36,289 nucleotides of DNA from NCBI GenBank assembly GCA_012522535.1, contig JAAYKF010000081.1, positions 1-36,289 of the forward strand, in the 5' to 3' direction. Positions 33,105-36,289 of this stretch are shown here, piece after piece. The notes under the pieces were generated by a model, which had not been told where the DNA came from, searched no databases, and saw only the letters and a program-made list of their open reading frames with translations. Source of the DNA: Bacteroidales bacterium. GTDB lineage: Bacteria > Bacteroidota > Bacteroidia > Bacteroidales > WCHB1-69. Position numbers and translations under genes: made by a program. Position 1 is the stretch's first letter. Every line of letters starts with the position of its first letter.

Positions 33105-33134
33105 CAAATATACAAACATATCTAACAAAAACAA
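33105..33134 (-). promoter_or_regulatory. promoter candidate for the M4 protease operon
   Basis: On the minus strand TATATTTG (33105-33112) is a perfect -7 element with TTG (33132-33134) 19 bp upstream. The transcript would start near 33098, leaving a leader of about 290 nt before the ATG at 32807. Other -7 matches occur at 33113-33120 and 32956-32963 but lack a well-placed -33 box. Confidence 0.45.
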
Positions 33135-33286
33135 TGACAGCTCATGTTATTTTTTTGTTAATTGCCTTTGTCGGATTAACGAAGTCCATTCTAAATCATT
33201 TAGAACTATACTGTACATCTTCTAGCAGTCAGATGGAATGCTAAAGTCCTGGTTCTTATAGTCGATAGACGACTATGAAAACTATC

Positions 33287-34174
33287 TTAATTCCTTTTAT
33301 CATATCCCCACATCAATTTACTTCTTATAGTTTCGTAAAATGAATGATGTTCAAAGCGGACTATTGAGAGATAAAAAGGTGCTTTTTGTATAAGTAATTC
33401 TGAGCCTATTTCTACTGTTTCGCTACTGGAATCTACTGAAAGGGAAAAATTCTCCCCTCGCCCACTTACTTTAATTTTTACAATACTTTCATCTGAAATC
33501 ACAATTGGTCTTACCGTTAATGTGTGTGATGCTATTGGCGTGATAATCATAGCTTTAGCATTAGGAGTTAGTATTGGACCACCGCAGCTAAGTGAATATG
33601 CCGTGGAGCCTGTTGGTGTTGAAAAAACAATTCCATCAGCCCAGTAATTATTTAAAAAACAATCATCAACAACTGTTTCAAAGGAGAGCATATTGGCATT
33701 TTCACCTCTGCGAACTGTGATGTCGTTTAGGGCATATAGCTTATATTCTGGCTTGTCAATTTGGGGTGTAATTTGTAAAACTGCACGTTTGTCTAAATTA
33801 TAATTTCCGTTCACGAAATTTTCGAAAGCTTCATCAATATCTTCAATTTGGGTGTTTGCCAAAAAACCCAATCTTCCGCTATTAATGCCCATAACTGGAA
33901 TTTCACTATCGTGAATAAAGGGCAACGTTCCCAAAAAAGTGCCATCGCCACCCACCGAAACCACAACATCTGCTCTATTTTTTAGCAAATCGCCTTCATT
34001 GAAAAATTCTGCTTCAAACTCCACTTTTTGGATCTTGACAAACTCTTTATAAAGCGGTTCATAAATAAGCAGACTCCCTTTATTCTGCTGTACTTTTTTG
34101 CATATCTTTTCCACAGCTTCGAAGGAAACTGCGCTTGAGGGATTACCATAAATTGCAAATATTCTATTTTTCAT
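33287..34174 (-). CDS. nadK: NAD kinase
   Basis: The 295-residue enzyme makes NADP from NAD and ATP. The diagnostic motifs are present: VSVGGDGTFLGT (near 72-83), GINSGRLGFLAN, and the NAD-binding STPTGSTAYSLSCGGPIL. The C-terminal beta-sandwich follows with ITPIASHTLTVRPIVI. Length is normal. It is the last gene of the three-gene unit with the D15-like and CBS genes, starting 6 bp after the D15 stop. A CBS-domain gene near nadK is common in Bacteroidota. Confidence 0.96.
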   Translation of the reverse strand: MKNRIFAIYGNPSSAVSFEAVEKICKKVQQNKGSLLIYEPLYKEFVKIQKVEFEAEFFNEGDLLKNRADVVVSVGGDGTFLGTLPFIHDSEIPVMGINSGRLGFLANTQIEDIDEAFENFVNGNYNLDKRAVLQITPQIDKPEYKLYALNDITVRRGENANMLSFETVVDDCFLNNYWADGIVFSTPTGSTAYSLSCGGPILTPNAKAMIITPIASHTLTVRPIVISDESIVKIKVSGRGENFSLSVDSSSETVEIGSELLIQKAPFYLSIVRFEHHSFYETIRSKLMWGYDKRN

Positions 34175-34180
34175 ATCGGC

Positions 34181-35587
34181 TTAAATTGATGACTTTAAAT
34201 GTACAAAAAATCCCCATTGATTAAATAAGAAATTTTTACTTGCCTCCATTCTAAAGACAATATCGTAGTAGGAAACCATGTCCAGACCAGCACCAAGACT
34301 ATAAATATATTTTGGCGAAATATTCTCACTACTAAAAAACGAACGTCTATAATCATTTTGATAAGTGGCAATATCGGCAAAAAGATTCAAATATGCTGCA
34401 AAATGTATCAAACTTATTTTTTCATATTTTATAAAAGGGAGTTTAAAATTGACTTTGGGTAAAAAGTTCCATTTTAAATTATTTTTCAAAACAGCAAAAT
34501 GAGTGGCAGGTATGCGATAGAGCTCAAAACCTCTGATTTCGTTTCCTGAGCTACCAATTTCTTGACCCAAATAACTCACATAATTTTGATATTTGCTTGT
34601 GCTTAGATTTATACCCGAAGCCCAGTAAAAGTTTTCTGTCAAAGGCTTATAAAACCTAAAATTTGTTTGCAAATAAGCCCCTAAAAAGACCTCATCTTTC
34701 AATAGTTTAAGTCCTGAATATGAAGCCATAAAATCGAAATAAAAACCGTTTAAGGGGTATGATTTATCATCTCGATAATCCACTTTAAATTTGGAAAACA
34801 GATTGATATATTGCATGTTTTTTTGCCTTGAAAAGGCAGGATTATTTGCCAAAAGTGTATCCGAGAAATACAAATTATAGTAAGATACTGAAAATTGTTC
34901 TGTCATTCTAAAGGCTGGACGATAGACCAATGATGCTGACAAATAGCCACTTTTAAGCAAAAAATTATTGTCATTTTTCAGGTATTGATATTTGTAATCT
35001 TGTGTGTGAGAGGCTAAAACTTTTTGCCACGAAAATCGTCCATCAAGCATCAATCCTAAGGTTTTGTTTTCATTTATGTAAGGCACATAATAGGTCAGTC
35101 CTAAACTTCGGTCGTAGCCCAAACTAAAGCGTCCTAAGACTTGCTCTCTTCGTCCTTTGAAATTAAAATCCAACAAATGTCCGTGGATGGCAATATGATT
35201 CATATTTTTCTCTTGCCACCATGTATTTAGGTCGCCCTCCATCAAGCTATATGCTCCAAAAGGCAGTATATACCAGCGTTCCACAAGTTTTACAAAGACA
35301 AACACTTCGCTTTCTGAAATTAAATTATAATCTATGGACACAAAATTGAAAAGTGAAGTATTGGTCAAGTTTTCCTTACTTCTTTCCAGCCTATCCTCAA
35401 AAACTGTCAATAAAATTGTATCTCCTGCGACAAATTCTATTTCTCGGAGAACAATTTCTGTTTTAGTACGATTATTACCTTCAATTTCGATTTTTGAAAC
35501 TAATATTTCCTGATTTTCCTGCGAAAAAAGACTTCCAAAAATGAAAAAAAGAAAAAAGATATTTGAAATATAAAATTTAACCTTCAT
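34181..35587 (-). CDS. Omp85/D15-like outer-membrane protein with one POTRA domain
   Basis: A 468-residue protein: signal peptide (about 1-22, MKVKFYISNIFFLFFIFGSL, ending FSQ), a single POTRA-like domain (about 26-100: ILVSKIEIEGNNRTKTEIVLR ... SIDYNLISESEVFVFVKLVE) and a C-terminal barrel of the surface-antigen type (about 110-468), with SLGYDRSLGLTYYVPYI, FKVDYRDDKSYPLNGFYF and a final strand GFFVHLKSS. I start at ATG 35587, since the open frame upstream overlaps the CBS gene. With one POTRA it is not the main BamA, which has five; it belongs with short Omp85 members of unknown substrate. The unusual ending (SSI rather than an aromatic) is noted. Confidence 0.85.
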   Translation of the reverse strand: MKVKFYISNIFFLFFIFGSLFSQENQEILVSKIEIEGNNRTKTEIVLREIEFVAGDTILLTVFEDRLERSKENLTNTSLFNFVSIDYNLISESEVFVFVKLVERWYILPFGAYSLMEGDLNTWWQEKNMNHIAIHGHLLDFNFKGRREQVLGRFSLGYDRSLGLTYYVPYINENKTLGLMLDGRFSWQKVLASHTQDYKYQYLKNDNNFLLKSGYLSASLVYRPAFRMTEQFSVSYYNLYFSDTLLANNPAFSRQKNMQYINLFSKFKVDYRDDKSYPLNGFYFDFMASYSGLKLLKDEVFLGAYLQTNFRFYKPLTENFYWASGINLSTSKYQNYVSYLGQEIGSSGNEIRGFELYRIPATHFAVLKNNLKWNFLPKVNFKLPFIKYEKISLIHFAAYLNLFADIATYQNDYRRSFFSSENISPKYIYSLGAGLDMVSYYDIVFRMEASKNFLFNQWGFFVHLKSSI

Positions 35588-35592
35588 AGCCT

Positions 35593-36255
35593 TTAAACAT
35601 TGAGCCACGAAATAAATTCATCATAGCGCGAGTTTAGCATTTCATAATAATCGCTTTCGGAGAATGTCTCTTTTATGATGTAGTTGTAGCGATTGAAGGT
35701 GGCAATAATGGATGTAATATCATTTTTATTGATTTTAAGAATCACATCCATTTTTGTAGAATCAGCATGATTACTTACGTACATACTCATTATTTTGGCA
35801 TCGTTGGATTCCACTATTTGAGCTATTTGCGACATAAGATAGTCGTGCACAAATATTTCCAAAACTATCACAGCACCGGGATTGGATACGGCTGTAATTT
35901 TACTAAGCTGATGACAAACAGTTTGTAAACTTATGGCACCAAGATATTGATTTTTACTATCAACTACTGGCAAAAGGGTGATTTTCTCTTCATCAATAAT
36001 TTTTATTACATCATAAAAATGTTGAGAGTCGAAAATAGCAGCTCTGCTCAACGAAAGTGAGTATGTGCCAATGGATTGGGCTGTATCTTCTTGGTTTAAA
36101 ATATCCTCTTCGGAGATAAGTCCTAAAAAATCTTCACTGTTTACAATGGGCAGATGCGACACCTTTAGCTCCTCCATCTGACGCAGGGCAAAATCGCCAC
36201 TATCCGATGTTTTAAGGGGAACTATTTCGTTGGTTATTATATCTACTGCCTTCAT
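35593..36255 (-). CDS. CBS-domain pair with C-terminal ACT-like domain
   Basis: A 220-residue cytoplasmic protein with two CBS motifs (about 1-60: VDIITNEIVPLKTSDSGDFA ... LPIVNSEDFLGLISEEDI; and 72-130: FDSQHFYDVIKIIDEEKITL ... LPVVDSKNQYLGAISL), which bind adenosyl ligands. An ACT-like domain follows (about 138-195: GAVIVLEIFVHDYLMSQIAQ ... DVILKINKNDI). This is the AcuB-like architecture. It is first in the unit leading to nadK, so sensing adenylate or NAD-linked energy state is plausible but not shown. The promoter lies 22 bp upstream. Confidence 0.88.
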   Translation of the reverse strand: MKAVDIITNEIVPLKTSDSGDFALRQMEELKVSHLPIVNSEDFLGLISEEDILNQEDTAQSIGTYSLSLSRAAIFDSQHFYDVIKIIDEEKITLLPVVDSKNQYLGAISLQTVCHQLSKITAVSNPGAVIVLEIFVHDYLMSQIAQIVESNDAKIMSMYVSNHADSTKMDVILKINKNDITSIIATFNRYNYIIKETFSESDYYEMLNSRYDEFISWLNV

Positions 36256-36276
36256 AAATTGCTACTATTGAGCTTA

Positions 36277-36284
36277 CAAATATA
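36277..36284 (-). promoter_or_regulatory. -7 element of the CBS-D15-nadK operon
   Basis: TATATTTG on the minus strand is an exact -7 match, 21 bp before the ATG at 36255, with a start expected near 36270. The -33 box would lie beyond the window edge. Confidence 0.5.
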
Positions 36285-36289
36285 GATAA

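Larger units (their letters stand above)
32808..33286. other. 479-bp intergenic region upstream of the M4 protease
   Basis: This region holds the REP-like hairpin pair (32841-32911), the (GT)8 tract, the promoter candidate at 33105-33134 and a small inverted repeat, ATAGTCG (33258-33264) with CGACTAT (33270-33276), just past the nadK stop, which lacks a T-run. A minus-strand open frame (32898-33134) crosses the (AC)8 tract and reads as a His-Thr run; I do not consider it a gene. Confidence 0.6.

Noticed and set aside
32898-33134. 78-codon minus-strand frame containing a His-Thr repeat
   Set aside because: It is produced by the (AC)8 tract, has biased AT-rich composition and no family resemblance.
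33258-33276. Inverted repeat after nadK as a terminator
   Set aside because: The stem is 7 bp and no T-run follows on the minus strand.
1-36289. CRISPR array, rRNA, phage structural genes, secondary-metabolite cluster, defence island
   Set aside because: I saw no regularly spaced repeats, rRNA sequence or genes of these kinds. The single integrase alone does not show a defence island.

Overview
The window is an AT-rich stretch of a Bacteroidota chromosome, most likely from a Bacteroidales-like lineage. The evidence is a short group-1 sigma factor (RpoD without a large region 1.1), Bacteroidota-type promoters (TAnnTTTG at -7, weak TTG/TTTG at -33), an almost complete lack of Shine-Dalgarno sequences, a type IX secretion (T9SS) C-terminal sorting domain, LptE and WaaA (a Gram-negative envelope), ExbB/ExbD/ExbD, and the order sigma-54 activator - lptE - TPR protein - secG, which is familiar from Bacteroidales. 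Most of it is core chromosome. The main accessory parts are the left end (1 to about 2.15 kb) and the protease/outer-membrane region at about 28.5-33.3 kb.

Layout. 1-2155 (minus): a gene cut by the window edge and a tyrosine recombinase, apparently one end of an integrated element abutting the secG terminator. 2215-5084 (minus): sigma-54 activator, lptE, TPR protein, secG. 5332-9463 (plus): a DegP/HtrA protease, rpoD and pyrG, ending at a bidirectional terminator. 9531-11874 (minus): exbB, a four-helix membrane protein and two exbD genes, i.e. a proton-motive-force energiser, preceded by tRNA-Ser(GGA). 12168-13979 (minus): tatD then ansA, with a promoter so close to tatD that the message may be leaderless. 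14140-17281 (plus): small lipoprotein, SprT-like metalloprotein, manC, then gmk-nadD; convergent with recJ. 19167-21613 (minus): sensor histidine kinase overlapping an alpha/beta hydrolase. 21694-28512 (plus): lipoprotein, two paralogous TPR proteins, ssb, a beta-barrel-like protein, waaA, a TetR-like regulator and a GT-C-like membrane protein. 28545-32807 (minus): a CarboxypepD_reg-like exported protein, and a T9SS-exported M4 metalloprotease translationally coupled to a small outer-membrane protein. 33287-36255 (minus): a CBS-CBS-ACT-like protein, an Omp85/D15 protein and NAD kinase as one operon.

How the parts fit. Many genes serve the cell envelope: protein export (secG, HtrA, D15), LPS (lptE, waaA), sugar nucleotides (manC), energising the outer membrane (ExbBD) and surface export (the M4 protease). 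The rest are core nucleotide, cofactor and DNA-maintenance genes (pyrG, gmk, nadD, nadK, recJ, ssb).

I found no CRISPR array, no recognisable defence cassette and no biosynthetic cluster. The strongest candidates for something undescribed are the truncated integrase-linked gene, the M4/outer-membrane protein pair with its long repeat-bearing leader, the duplicated sensor domain in the histidine kinase, and the tiny Cys-rich lipoprotein coupled to a SprT-like protein. None of these is proven novel by sequence reading alone.
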